From NCBI RefSeq assembly GCF_900128985.1, contig NZ_FQUC01000001.1:310001-374000 (forward strand): 64,000 nucleotides of DNA, given 5' to 3'. The notes beneath the pieces were generated by a model. It did not search any database, had not been told where the DNA came from, and was given only the letters and a program-made list of their open reading frames with translations. The DNA comes from Indolivaga macrotermitis (GTDB lineage: Bacteria; Bacteroidota; Bacteroidia; Bacteroidales; Dysgonomonadaceae). Positions 56,748 through 64,000 of the stretch are shown here, in pieces. The translations under genes were made by a program, and so were the position numbers. Positions within the stretch are counted from its first letter, which is position 1. Each line of letters opens with the position of its first letter.

Positions 56748-58082
56748 TTACTTGATTGCTTCGTATGCAGTGATCGCTTGGTCAAATCTTCCGACAACAT
56801 CGTCGAAGTTGTAAAGACCGAATTCATTTGCTGTCAGTCCCGATATTTTCATCTGAAAACTTGCAGGAGGATTGTCCAGATTCAATAGTAACAGCTTTCT
56901 CAATTGGTCTGTGGTTTGGTAAACTAAGTTGACGCTGATGTATTCTTTTTTCGTCCTCTTATCCTGCCATTTTTCGAAAACAAGCTTACTGCCGATCGGG
57001 GTTTTCTTTTCTATTGTATTGGGTAATGAATATTCTTCGAATTGTAGTGCATTGGTCACAGAGCAGATGTTGGAATCATGCCCAACCAAGAAGGTAAATT
57101 TCCGGGCATTCGAGTTCAATTCGTCCTTCAGATATACTAGTAGAGGATGTGCAACATTGGTTGCTACGATAGGTGCTGCAAATAGTACATCTCCATAAAC
57201 ATCTTTGATCTTTGAGATATTCTCCCAGTCTTTAACTGTCAGGTCATTACCAAAAGCCGCTTTTTTGTCGTCAGGCTCTTCAAAATATTGTAATATAAGG
57301 GCATCGGCAATTGTATTCGCAATCTTCAACGATCCTGCCATATTAGGTTCATCTCCTAATTTGAATGTCAGTTGAGTATTGTAGTCATTTAAAGCACATG
57401 TATTACCCTCTTTGCAAGCCGGCGAATTTTTCATATCGGTAACCCTCTCTATAAGATCGTAAGAGGCTTTTAAAGATTCGTTTATGCCAACAATGCCTTT
57501 GGTTCCACCCATTGCGCTAATCTCTTTTAATGCTTGAGCCTTAAATTCTTCGCTCACTTTTGTCAAACGAGGGAAAAATAACGGGTCCATTTTGCTGGGT
57601 GTGAAACGATGGTAAAAATTTCTGTTACAAGTAGGTGAAAATCCCGATTGAAAATATTCGGCTGTAGCAACCGTACGTTGCATACTGTTTGCATAGATAT
57701 TTACTTCGTCGGTATTAGGACAATAACCCTCCTTAAATAAGCCTTCGTCTTCGAGCCATTTTCTGAAGTATTGTCCCATCATGGTCTCAAGGACACCTCC
57801 TCTTAGAGTCAACTCACTAGCATTTGCAGTCCAGTTTGTCCATTCGTGAGTTGTTATTTTTCCTAAAATACTATTCTTGCCGGATAGCGGAGCTCTGATG
57901 TTGTGTCTGCTTAATACAACAACCTCTTTCAATTCGTAATTTTCTTTGAATTTGTCGGATTTACTATTCTGAGCTGATAGGCTTGGGCTAACGAATAACG
58001 AAAGCAATACAAGTGCGCTAAAAAACGAATGTATAACCATCTTCTTCTTTGTGGTAGTCTGCTTCACAATTTTAGTTTTCAT
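56748..58082 (-). CDS. Histidine acid phosphatase
   Basis: A 444-residue exported phosphatase of the histidine (branch 2) superfamily. The N-terminal catalytic motif is R59-H60-N-I-R-A-P in VVLSRHNIRAPLSG, and the later catalytic HD is in LVGHDSNI. It has the family spacing and a signal peptide; ATG 58040 (MVIHSFFSALV) would give a more typical signal than the first Met. RHNIRAP instead of RHGxRxP is a variant seen in Bacteroidales members. Substrates may include sugar phosphates or inositol phosphates. It shares its promoter element with phoN. Confidence 0.92.
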   Translation of the reverse strand: MKTKIVKQTTTKKKMVIHSFFSALVLLSLFVSPSLSAQNSKSDKFKENYELKEVVVLSRHNIRAPLSGKNSILGKITTHEWTNWTANASELTLRGGVLETMMGQYFRKWLEDEGLFKEGYCPNTDEVNIYANSMQRTVATAEYFQSGFSPTCNRNFYHRFTPSKMDPLFFPRLTKVSEEFKAQALKEISAMGGTKGIVGINESLKASYDLIERVTDMKNSPACKEGNTCALNDYNTQLTFKLGDEPNMAGSLKIANTIADALILQYFEEPDDKKAAFGNDLTVKDWENISKIKDVYGDVLFAAPIVATNVAHPLLVYLKDELNSNARKFTFLVGHDSNICSVTNALQFEEYSLPNTIEKKTPIGSKLVFEKWQDKRTKKEYISVNLVYQTTDQLRKLLLLNLDNPPASFQMKISGLTANEFGLYNFDDVVGRFDQAITAYEAIK

Positions 58083-58156
58083 GGTAAATATTATTAATTG
58101 TTAACAAAATGATTTAACAGTTGAACAATGACTTCAATGTCCCCTGAAATCTTAGT

Positions 58157-58208
58157 CAAAACTATGGAGAAGACGGTTTGAAAAATAGTTGTCAACTTTG
58201 ATTTGACA
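58157..58208 (-). promoter_or_regulatory. Histidine phosphatase promoter with shared operator
   Basis: The -7 box TAGTTTTG (58157-58164) and, 18 bp upstream, the same 26-bp element (58183-58208) as at phoN, with identical spacing. An ACAACCTTT block lies at 58231-58239, ten bases further out than in the phoN copy. The rest of the 337-bp gap 58083-58419 shows only the downstream terminator. Confidence 0.75.
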
Positions 58209-58354
58209 CTTTCTTCTCAAGCAACATTTTACAACCTTTGAGATGTAAATGATTGATATGTAGTGTTGTGTTTGTGTGTCGGGTGATTGTATCTCTTTAT
58301 CTTGAAGAATATATATGTTGTCTTTTTTGAATAATATAGATGGGATAGTTGCGT

Positions 58355-58391
58355 GAAAAACACATCAGGGAATCAAAATATGATTCCCTGA
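58355..58391 (-). terminator. Terminator of the 1053-residue protein gene
   Basis: A perfect 11-bp stem TCAGGGAATCA/TGATTCCCTGA (58365-58375 and 58381-58391); on the minus strand TGTGTTTTT follows. Confidence 0.85.
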
Positions 58392-58419
58392 CATGAAAAT
58401 AGTATGTGGATATATGATT

Positions 58420-61400
58420 TTATTCTAATAATTTTAGAATGAGGTGCACAAATACGCTTTTTTCTTTGTTTGACTTCTGTGTGCTCCGGAGTGAAGTTTC
58501 ATTGACTTTAATCCTCTCATTAACCAGCCTGCTGATAACCGGATTCAGATTACCATATATGCCAAGCATTCCGGGGATAAGGCTTCTTTTAATCTTCAGG
58601 TCAGCTATCAAAAGGGCTAATACCTTAGCATGTTGCCCCTCTGGATTAGTTAGCTTTAGTATATCTATAACAATATGTTTGTCTGTTTTCAACAGGTAAC
58701 TATATAAAGTGGCTATCAATGTATTTACAGAACGTGTAATAGTCTGCGTATTATCGCTGATAAAGGAGGCTAGTTCTTTGTCAAATTTCTTATTGATCTG
58801 GTTATTATTATCTTTAACAATCTGGTCATGAGTCTCTTTGTACATAGAAGCCTGAGACTTTATTTCATCCAAAGTTTGTAATATCCGGAGTTGATCATCC
58901 AGAGGTTTTAGTCTCTTTAATAGCTCGGTATTTTGGCCGGGCTGCATCATTTTTACTTTTTGCAAAGTATCCGAAAGGAATAATAAACCTTTATCCTGTG
59001 AGGTCTTTTCCATCAGATAAATATCTGTATCCGAAATATATTTGCTAATAATGCCAGTTGAATGTTCTGTGTCAATCTCTAGAATTTTATTTTTGATTAC
59101 ATTATATTCGTTGGTTAAATCGCTAAGGGGCTTATGTTTTATATTTTCTTTAATCGAGAGAAGATTAATAAGCATATTTTTATTGAGCCCTTCTATTTCT
59201 ATGGAACCGGAAAGGGTATCAATATCTGTTTGCAAAGAATCTGATAAGCTTGTAGCCTCTTGCAACCATATTTCGTTTGATCTTATCCGGTCTTTTATCA
59301 TATCCAGATCATTCTTAGTTTTTGCCTCTTGCGACAACCTTAATAACAGAGATGTTTCGAATGATTCGATTTCTTTTATTTGTTCTATTTGTTGATCTAA
59401 CTTTTTGGGTATAAGCAATGCTATCCCACGGTTAAGTTTTGCTATCTGGAGCGAAAGTTCTTCTAACCGGGCATTAATGTCTTTTTTGTTCTTATCATCA
59501 ATATCAATCGATTCTATGATATTTTTCAATCCGGAAACTTCGGGGTTTTCGGTATCTTCTAATATGCTGTAATGAAAGATTAAGTCGTCGACCCTCTTTA
59601 TCAGGTCTTCCTTCCGTTTCCTTATCTGGACAATATTAGCATTATGCTTCTTTACAATGATTATAATAGTTAATCCAACCAGAAGTGCTATAATTAAAGT
59701 CAATAATACCGACCGTATTATATCGATATTGATAGCGTCCTCGAAATGAATCCATACAGGAACCTGTTCCTGATTTGTAGACAAATACAGGGAGCCTATA
59801 TTAGAAACTAAAACAAGCTTATTGGCTGTTGAGAATGAACTGTTTCTGTTGAAGCGGATATCTTTATAGAATATCCCTTTGTCTATGATCTGGTTGCCTG
59901 ATATAATGAATTTATGAATGCCAAATTCAGGCAGGGCATAGAAGAGTGTATCATTGGCATACAGTAGCTTTTTATATCCTTTTACACGTACCGAGTCATT
60001 CGGATATTGAGATATGATATGCTGGTTTGTAAGTATTATTAAGTTCGAATTGTGGCTATTGGTAGTTATAATATCTTTAATAAAAGATGTTTTCTCCGTT
60101 TGGGGAATATGCCGCACAAGGTTGTCCCTGTCGATGTAGAAAACACCATTATTCAAGGTCGAGATATATAGCCGGTCGGCATCAGCATGCCCGAACATAG
60201 ATGTTATATATGCTTTGCTTAGTTCATGGATCGTGTCTATCTTGTTATCCGGATTAATTTTAATAAGCCCGTCCTGTATTCCCAGGAACGAAAGGTTTTT
60301 CCCATTCATTTGCTTAATGCTTGCAGCTGTAATTCTGGCTTCCGATCGCAGAATCGTCTTTGGCGAATTGAATATTACATTTTTGATCCAATTGTCGGAT
60401 ATTATTATTTTCTGAAATTCATTGTCAATATTGTATAAATAAAGATCGTTATTAACGATATCCATCCATTGAATCAAATTATCTTCGGGAAACGTATATA
60501 TCCATTTTGCTTCATTGGTCTGCCTGTCCTGTACAAATAGTTCATTCTTGAAGCTGAGATAATAAATATTTCTCGAATTAGAGCAGGAGGCTTTAATAGC
60601 CTTGTTACTTTTGAATATATCAATATTGTTAGATATTCTCCATACAGCATTATCTGTCAATAGGTAAGTGAAATTGTTCAGAGTGTCGGGAAGAATTAAA
60701 TTGCGGCATCCCATTGGTATCGACCTTTTTAACCGAATGTTAAAGAAATTCTTGAGATCGTTGCTTAACAGCAGGTCTTCCGCTCCTACCAGATAGTGTA
60801 TTCCTTGCATGCGGTAATACTGTTTCGGCCCATATCCGGTTTCAATCTGGGTAAGAGTATCTCCATGTATATTATTCAGGTACAGGTGATCCTTCGCTAC
60901 AGTGAATATAGTATCATTATAAACAGAAACATGCTCTATATAGTTGTTTTTGAAGGTAATTCTGGTTTTATGGGTGAGTCTGTTATACCAGAGAAGACCA
61001 TCCTGTGTTGATGCCAACAGCAAGCTATCGTTGTATTGACAAATGTTATGTACGACAAATGTTGTACCGTCTTGTTTTGCCAGAAATTCGGTAGACGGAA
61101 AAATAAGAGATAATGAATCTGCATCGCTGTTTTTATCAAGATAATATACTCCCTGGCTGGTTGCAACATACATTGTCTCACCGATCGTAAGGAAATCGTA
61201 AGGCGAGTACTGGTTTTGCTTGTAATTTATATTGTAAGTTTTCAGTTTCTTGAGTTCTTCGTTTGCATTTTTTCTCCACTTTTGCAGACCGGAATTGCGG
61301 ATAGCTATCCAAAAGAGGGTATCTCCGGGATTTACAATCTCCCGATTTACTTTGTAGATGCGGTCTTCGCCCAAATCGAACAAGACTCTGTAATTATCTT

Positions 61401-61581
61401 TAAAGTTGAACAGGTCGCCGGTTTCGCTTCCTACCCAAAATGAACCGTCATTATCCGGAGATATAGATGAAAGCTTTTCATCAAAGTAATATTCTGTTTC
61501 TCCGATGGTATTTATCTCTTCGTGTTTTGCACAGGAAAATAATAGGAGTATGAGACTTAGTATAAAGAAATATTTCCTCAT
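58420..61581 (-). CDS. Large membrane-spanning propeller/coiled-coil protein, regulator-like
   Basis: A 1053-residue protein I cannot name. It has a lipoprotein-like signal (LLLFSCAKHE, Cys 17). At least six Reg_prop-like blades follow up to about residue 600 (e.g. GSFWVGSETGDLFNF, MYVATSQGVYYL, LYISTLNNGVFYID), then one TM helix at about 620-643 and a long coiled coil (about 645-940). The C-terminal domain (about 965-1053: AKVLALLIADLKIKRSLIPGML...NPVISRLVNERIK) is basic and may be a helix-turn-helix. There is no kinase, GGDEF or receiver domain. The layout suggests a one-component transmembrane sensor, which is inference. Monocistronic. Confidence 0.75.
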   Translation of the reverse strand: MRKYFFILSLILLLFSCAKHEEINTIGETEYYFDEKLSSISPDNDGSFWVGSETGDLFNFKDNYRVLFDLGEDRIYKVNREIVNPGDTLFWIAIRNSGLQKWRKNANEELKKLKTYNINYKQNQYSPYDFLTIGETMYVATSQGVYYLDKNSDADSLSLIFPSTEFLAKQDGTTFVVHNICQYNDSLLLASTQDGLLWYNRLTHKTRITFKNNYIEHVSVYNDTIFTVAKDHLYLNNIHGDTLTQIETGYGPKQYYRMQGIHYLVGAEDLLLSNDLKNFFNIRLKRSIPMGCRNLILPDTLNNFTYLLTDNAVWRISNNIDIFKSNKAIKASCSNSRNIYYLSFKNELFVQDRQTNEAKWIYTFPEDNLIQWMDIVNNDLYLYNIDNEFQKIIISDNWIKNVIFNSPKTILRSEARITAASIKQMNGKNLSFLGIQDGLIKINPDNKIDTIHELSKAYITSMFGHADADRLYISTLNNGVFYIDRDNLVRHIPQTEKTSFIKDIITTNSHNSNLIILTNQHIISQYPNDSVRVKGYKKLLYANDTLFYALPEFGIHKFIISGNQIIDKGIFYKDIRFNRNSSFSTANKLVLVSNIGSLYLSTNQEQVPVWIHFEDAINIDIIRSVLLTLIIALLVGLTIIIIVKKHNANIVQIRKRKEDLIKRVDDLIFHYSILEDTENPEVSGLKNIIESIDIDDKNKKDINARLEELSLQIAKLNRGIALLIPKKLDQQIEQIKEIESFETSLLLRLSQEAKTKNDLDMIKDRIRSNEIWLQEATSLSDSLQTDIDTLSGSIEIEGLNKNMLINLLSIKENIKHKPLSDLTNEYNVIKNKILEIDTEHSTGIISKYISDTDIYLMEKTSQDKGLLFLSDTLQKVKMMQPGQNTELLKRLKPLDDQLRILQTLDEIKSQASMYKETHDQIVKDNNNQINKKFDKELASFISDNTQTITRSVNTLIATLYSYLLKTDKHIVIDILKLTNPEGQHAKVLALLIADLKIKRSLIPGMLGIYGNLNPVISRLVNERIKVNETSLRSTQKSNKEKSVFVHLILKLLE

Positions 61582-61819
61582 GATATTATAAGTGTACGTG
61601 TTGATAAGCCGAATGTTCTGGATCCCTAATAATGACCGGAAAATAAGCGAGACATGAACCGAAGTTCCGGTATTTCGATATTCGTAATGAACGGCAAAGC
61701 TATAGAAGAATTAAATGAACTCAAAAAGATATTTAATTTATTTTATCAAGATTATTTTTTGAATAAGTATTGTGCCGGAAATATACTACTTTAGATGAGA
61801 AGATCAAAACCGGGATACA

Positions 61820-62398
61820 ATGAAAAAACTCACAGAGTTAACAAATGAAGAGCTTTGGCAACTTTTTCCGATAATTGTTTCCGAACATAAAAATTATTGG
61901 AAAGATAATTATACGGAGGAATCGCAAAAGCTAACCGATATTATCGGCAGAACTCATATCGAGAGGATAAATCATATTGGAAGTACTGCTGTTGAGGGAT
62001 TATTGGCAAAACCAACTATTGATATACTTTTAGAAATAACGGGTGAAACGGATTTAATCCATTTCAGAAAAATAATAGAAGATGCGGGATATATTTACTC
62101 TCGTCAGCCGGATAATCCACCTCCACATATGATGTTTATGAAAGGATATACACCCAACGGTTTCGAAGGGCAGGTTTTCCATCTACATGTGCGATATAAA
62201 GGAGATTGGGATGAATTGTATTTCCGGGATTATTTGATAAAACATCCGGATATTGCAGCAAACTACGGACAATTAAAGCTGGAACTAAAGGATCAATTTG
62301 AACATAACCGGGATGCTTATACCTATGCCAAAACCGATTTTGTAAACCGATACACAAAATTGGGCAGAGAAGAGTTTTCCAATAGATATAAAGAGTGA
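61820..62398 (+). CDS. GrpB-family (UPF0157) nucleotidyltransferase-like protein
   Basis: A 192-residue protein with the GrpB signature RINHIGSTAVEGLLAKPTIDILLEI, a minimal nucleotidyltransferase-fold core (GS...DxD-like), and FHLHVRYKGDWDELYFRDYLIKHP. The family's function is unknown; some members are fused to dephospho-CoA kinase. It lies 22 bp before the next gene, likely cotranscribed. Confidence 0.88.
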   Translation: MKKLTELTNEELWQLFPIIVSEHKNYWKDNYTEESQKLTDIIGRTHIERINHIGSTAVEGLLAKPTIDILLEITGETDLIHFRKIIEDAGYIYSRQPDNPPPHMMFMKGYTPNGFEGQVFHLHVRYKGDWDELYFRDYLIKHPDIAANYGQLKLELKDQFEHNRDAYTYAKTDFVNRYTKLGREEFSNRYKE

Positions 62399-62420
62399 AT
62401 TATATTACAAATCCTGTGAC

Positions 62421-62969
62421 ATGACAAAGTATATATTTTCTTATAAAGATAGGTTGTCTCAGCGCATAGGGATGCATGATATTCAGGACATACTCAGGCA
62501 AACCCATGACGATGATTCACGGAAACAAGAGTTATATCGGCTGGTTTTGGATGAAGATGAAACTATCGGATACCATGCCGCGTGGATTTTTACACACTTG
62601 TCGTCGGAGGATAATAAGTGGCTATACAATAAGCAAAATGAACTGATAGATGAATTATTTGCCTGTAAGCATGGTGGAAAACGAAGGGTGCTGCTTAACC
62701 TTCTTTACCGGCAGCCTTATCCCAACCCTCCAAGAGTCGATTTTCTGGACTATTGCCTGAATAGAATGCTATCAAGCACAGAGTTACCTGCAATTCAGTG
62801 TTTAAGTATGAAGATAGCTTATGAACTATGCCTTCCTATCCCTGAATTAGTTCAGGAATTAAAAATGGCACTCGGGATGATGGAAGCTAATTTACCACCA
62901 TCTATACGGGCTGTCCGCCGGAATATACTGAAAGCTATGGAGAAAGGAAAGAGCTTGCAAAAATTATAA
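62421..62969 (+). CDS. Hypothetical helical (HEAT-like) protein
   Basis: A 182-residue, wholly helical cytoplasmic protein with HEAT/ARM-like repeats (ELYRLVLDEDETIGYHAAWIFTHLS; KRRVLLNLLYRQPYP; PAIQCLSMKIAYELCL). I recognise no family or active site. Second gene after the GrpB-like gene; its stop lies 8 bp from the convergent next gene. Confidence 0.7.
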   Translation: MTKYIFSYKDRLSQRIGMHDIQDILRQTHDDDSRKQELYRLVLDEDETIGYHAAWIFTHLSSEDNKWLYNKQNELIDELFACKHGGKRRVLLNLLYRQPYPNPPRVDFLDYCLNRMLSSTELPAIQCLSMKIAYELCLPIPELVQELKMALGMMEANLPPSIRAVRRNILKAMEKGKSLQKL

Positions 62970-62977
62970 AAAACGAT

Positions 62978-63361
62978 TCAAATTGGATTTATAAGCCGGA
63001 TATTTCTGACCGGAATCCATCCCTCGGTTTCATTATTTTCTTTTTTACACCACAGCCATCCGTTCAAAATACGGGAGCCAATAACAATATCACCATCTTT
63101 TACAGACAGTTCATTTGCCGAATAGTTTTCTGTTACAACCGCGATTTGCCTTTGGGGCGAAATTGTTTCTGTAATTTTAAGTATTTGAGCCGGTGCCCAT
63201 CCCTCCATTTTATTGGCAGCAATACACCAAACCCAATTAGCCCATTCCGGATCAGATATTTCTTTGGATAAATCAACCGCCACTATTTCTTTTTCTTCGA
63301 CTATAATAGGGTTTTCATAGCTTGCATCCCATTTTTCAGTTACGATGTATTTCTTATGCAT
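62978..63361 (-). CDS. Small protein with two SH3-like repeats
   Basis: A 127-residue cytoplasmic protein built of two SH3-like modules: EEKEIVAVDL...WANWVWCIAANKMEGWAPAQIL (about 20-62) and SVKDGDIVIGSRILNGWLWCKKENNETEGWIPVRNI (about 84-122). The repeated W.WC...EGW.P motif shows internal duplication. Function unknown. There is no signal peptide, so a cell-wall role is unlikely. Confidence 0.75.
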   Translation of the reverse strand: MHKKYIVTEKWDASYENPIIVEEKEIVAVDLSKEISDPEWANWVWCIAANKMEGWAPAQILKITETISPQRQIAVVTENYSANELSVKDGDIVIGSRILNGWLWCKKENNETEGWIPVRNIRLINPI

Positions 63362-63484
63362 AATATTGATTATTTATCTCAAAAAAAATTTATCCCAAAA
63401 GAAGACGTGAATTTAGTGTTAATAAAGATATGTAAAAAAGTATAAATATCAGTTTTGCCTGTCTTTTTTGCACGGAGTAAAGCC

Positions 63485-63492
63485 TATATTTG
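63485..63492 (+). promoter_or_regulatory. Promoter -7 box of the last gene
   Basis: TATATTTG, a perfect -7 consensus, 63 bp before the start codon at 63555. The -33 box is unclear. The 26-bp phosphatase element is absent here. Confidence 0.45.
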
Positions 63493-63554
63493 TTTTTCTT
63501 TTGAAATTCTTCGGTATTAAAATTTCATATCTGCATTGATAATTACAAATTCGT

Positions 63555-64000
63555 ATGAGAAATATTTACTTTATCCTTTTATGCACACTAATTAGTCCGG
63601 TTTTAGTTTTAGGGCAAACATCCAAAGAAGAACTATTCGAAAATCCCAATAAGACGGCGGGTGTTCATTATGCGTATCCTGTACATGAGATTACACCATC
63701 AAGCCCTGCTCCTAAGGGGTACGAGCCATTTTATATCAGTCATTTCGGACGGCATGGATCACGTTATCTGATAAGTGACAGTGATTATAAAGATGTTATA
63801 GATCTTTTTGAGGATGCCCGTAAGAATAATGCCTTAACGGATTTAGGTTTAGATGTTTTGATTCGTCTTAACCGTGTTTGGGAAGAAACCGAGCATCGTG
63901 GAGGAGATTTGTCTAACTTAGGTGTTGAAGAGCATAGGGGAATAGCCGAGCGTATGTATAATTCGTATCCACAGGTATTTGCAAAAGATGCAAAGATAGA
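63555..64000 (+). CDS. Histidine phosphatase, phytase/MINPP-like (partial)
   Basis: The first 148 codons of a gene running off the right edge. Signal peptide 1-22 (PVLVLGQ). The catalytic motif is ISHFGRHGSRYLISD, the RHGxR form of inositol-polyphosphate phosphatases, whose Bacteroides members degrade phytate. HYAYPVHEITPSSPAPKGYEPFYISHFGRHG resembles those as I remember them. The second catalytic motif lies beyond the window. Different regulation from the phosphatase at 56748 is suggested by its different upstream region. Confidence 0.85.
   Translation, partial: MRNIYFILLCTLISPVLVLGQTSKEELFENPNKTAGVHYAYPVHEITPSSPAPKGYEPFYISHFGRHGSRYLISDSDYKDVIDLFEDARKNNALTDLGLDVLIRLNRVWEETEHRGGDLSNLGVEEHRGIAERMYNSYPQVFAKDAKI

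Overview
The window is chromosomal DNA from a Bacteroidota bacterium, most likely order Bacteroidales and close to Dysgonomonas/Parabacteroides. I base this on the two SusC/SusD pairs, a hybrid two-component system with an AraC-type output domain, lipoproteins with Bacteroidales-style signals, starts mostly preceded by A-rich sequence instead of Shine-Dalgarno sites, and promoters of the TTTG-N19-TAnnTTTG type. The genus is inference; no 16S gene is present.

Layout. Bases 1-1901 hold a secreted modular protein. Bases 1947-16859 are the translation/transcription core: rpsU, a Xer recombinase, hpf, four tRNAs (Thr-TGT, Tyr, Gly, Thr-GGT), tuf, tRNA-Trp, secE, nusG, rplK-rplA-rplJ-rplL, rpoB and rpoC, ended by a strong terminator. 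Next come a CcrA-like subclass B1 metallo-beta-lactamase and, convergent with it, a tightly overlapped three-gene operon of exported proteins (TPR protein, polymorphic-toxin-23-like protein, lipoprotein). An AddA-type helicase/nuclease overlaps a YciH/SUI1 gene; beyond them lies a gene-free stretch with a 20-bp inverted repeat and a candidate small RNA. A HAD-like gene, a histidine kinase/response regulator pair and mnmE follow.

Bases 28213-42048 form a beta-glucan utilisation locus, all on the minus strand: hybrid two-component regulator, GH16 endo-glucanase, SusC, SusD, surface glycan-binding lipoprotein and GH3 beta-glucosidase. This is the usual set for catching, cutting, importing and finishing a beta-1,3 or mixed-linkage glucan. 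Bases 42277-45408 are a thiamine salvage operon (thiM-thiE-tenA-thiD) behind a TPP riboswitch whose antiterminator and terminator can be read in the sequence.

The right part holds an OmpA-like lipoprotein, a GNAT acetyltransferase, an ASCH-like protein, an orphan SusC/SusD pair, catalase and a phosphate-scavenging cluster: OprP-type porin, PhoN-type class A acid phosphatase and a histidine acid phosphatase. The two phosphatase promoters share an identical 26-bp element 18 bp upstream of an identical -7 box. After these come a very large membrane-spanning propeller/coiled-coil protein, a GrpB-family protein, two small proteins and the 5' part of a second histidine phosphatase that runs off the window.

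The points most worth a second look are the shared phosphatase operator, the candidate small RNA, the toxin-23-like operon, the 1053-residue membrane regulator-like protein and the strong Shine-Dalgarno site in front of hpf. I saw no CRISPR array, prophage, insertion sequence or rRNA gene.
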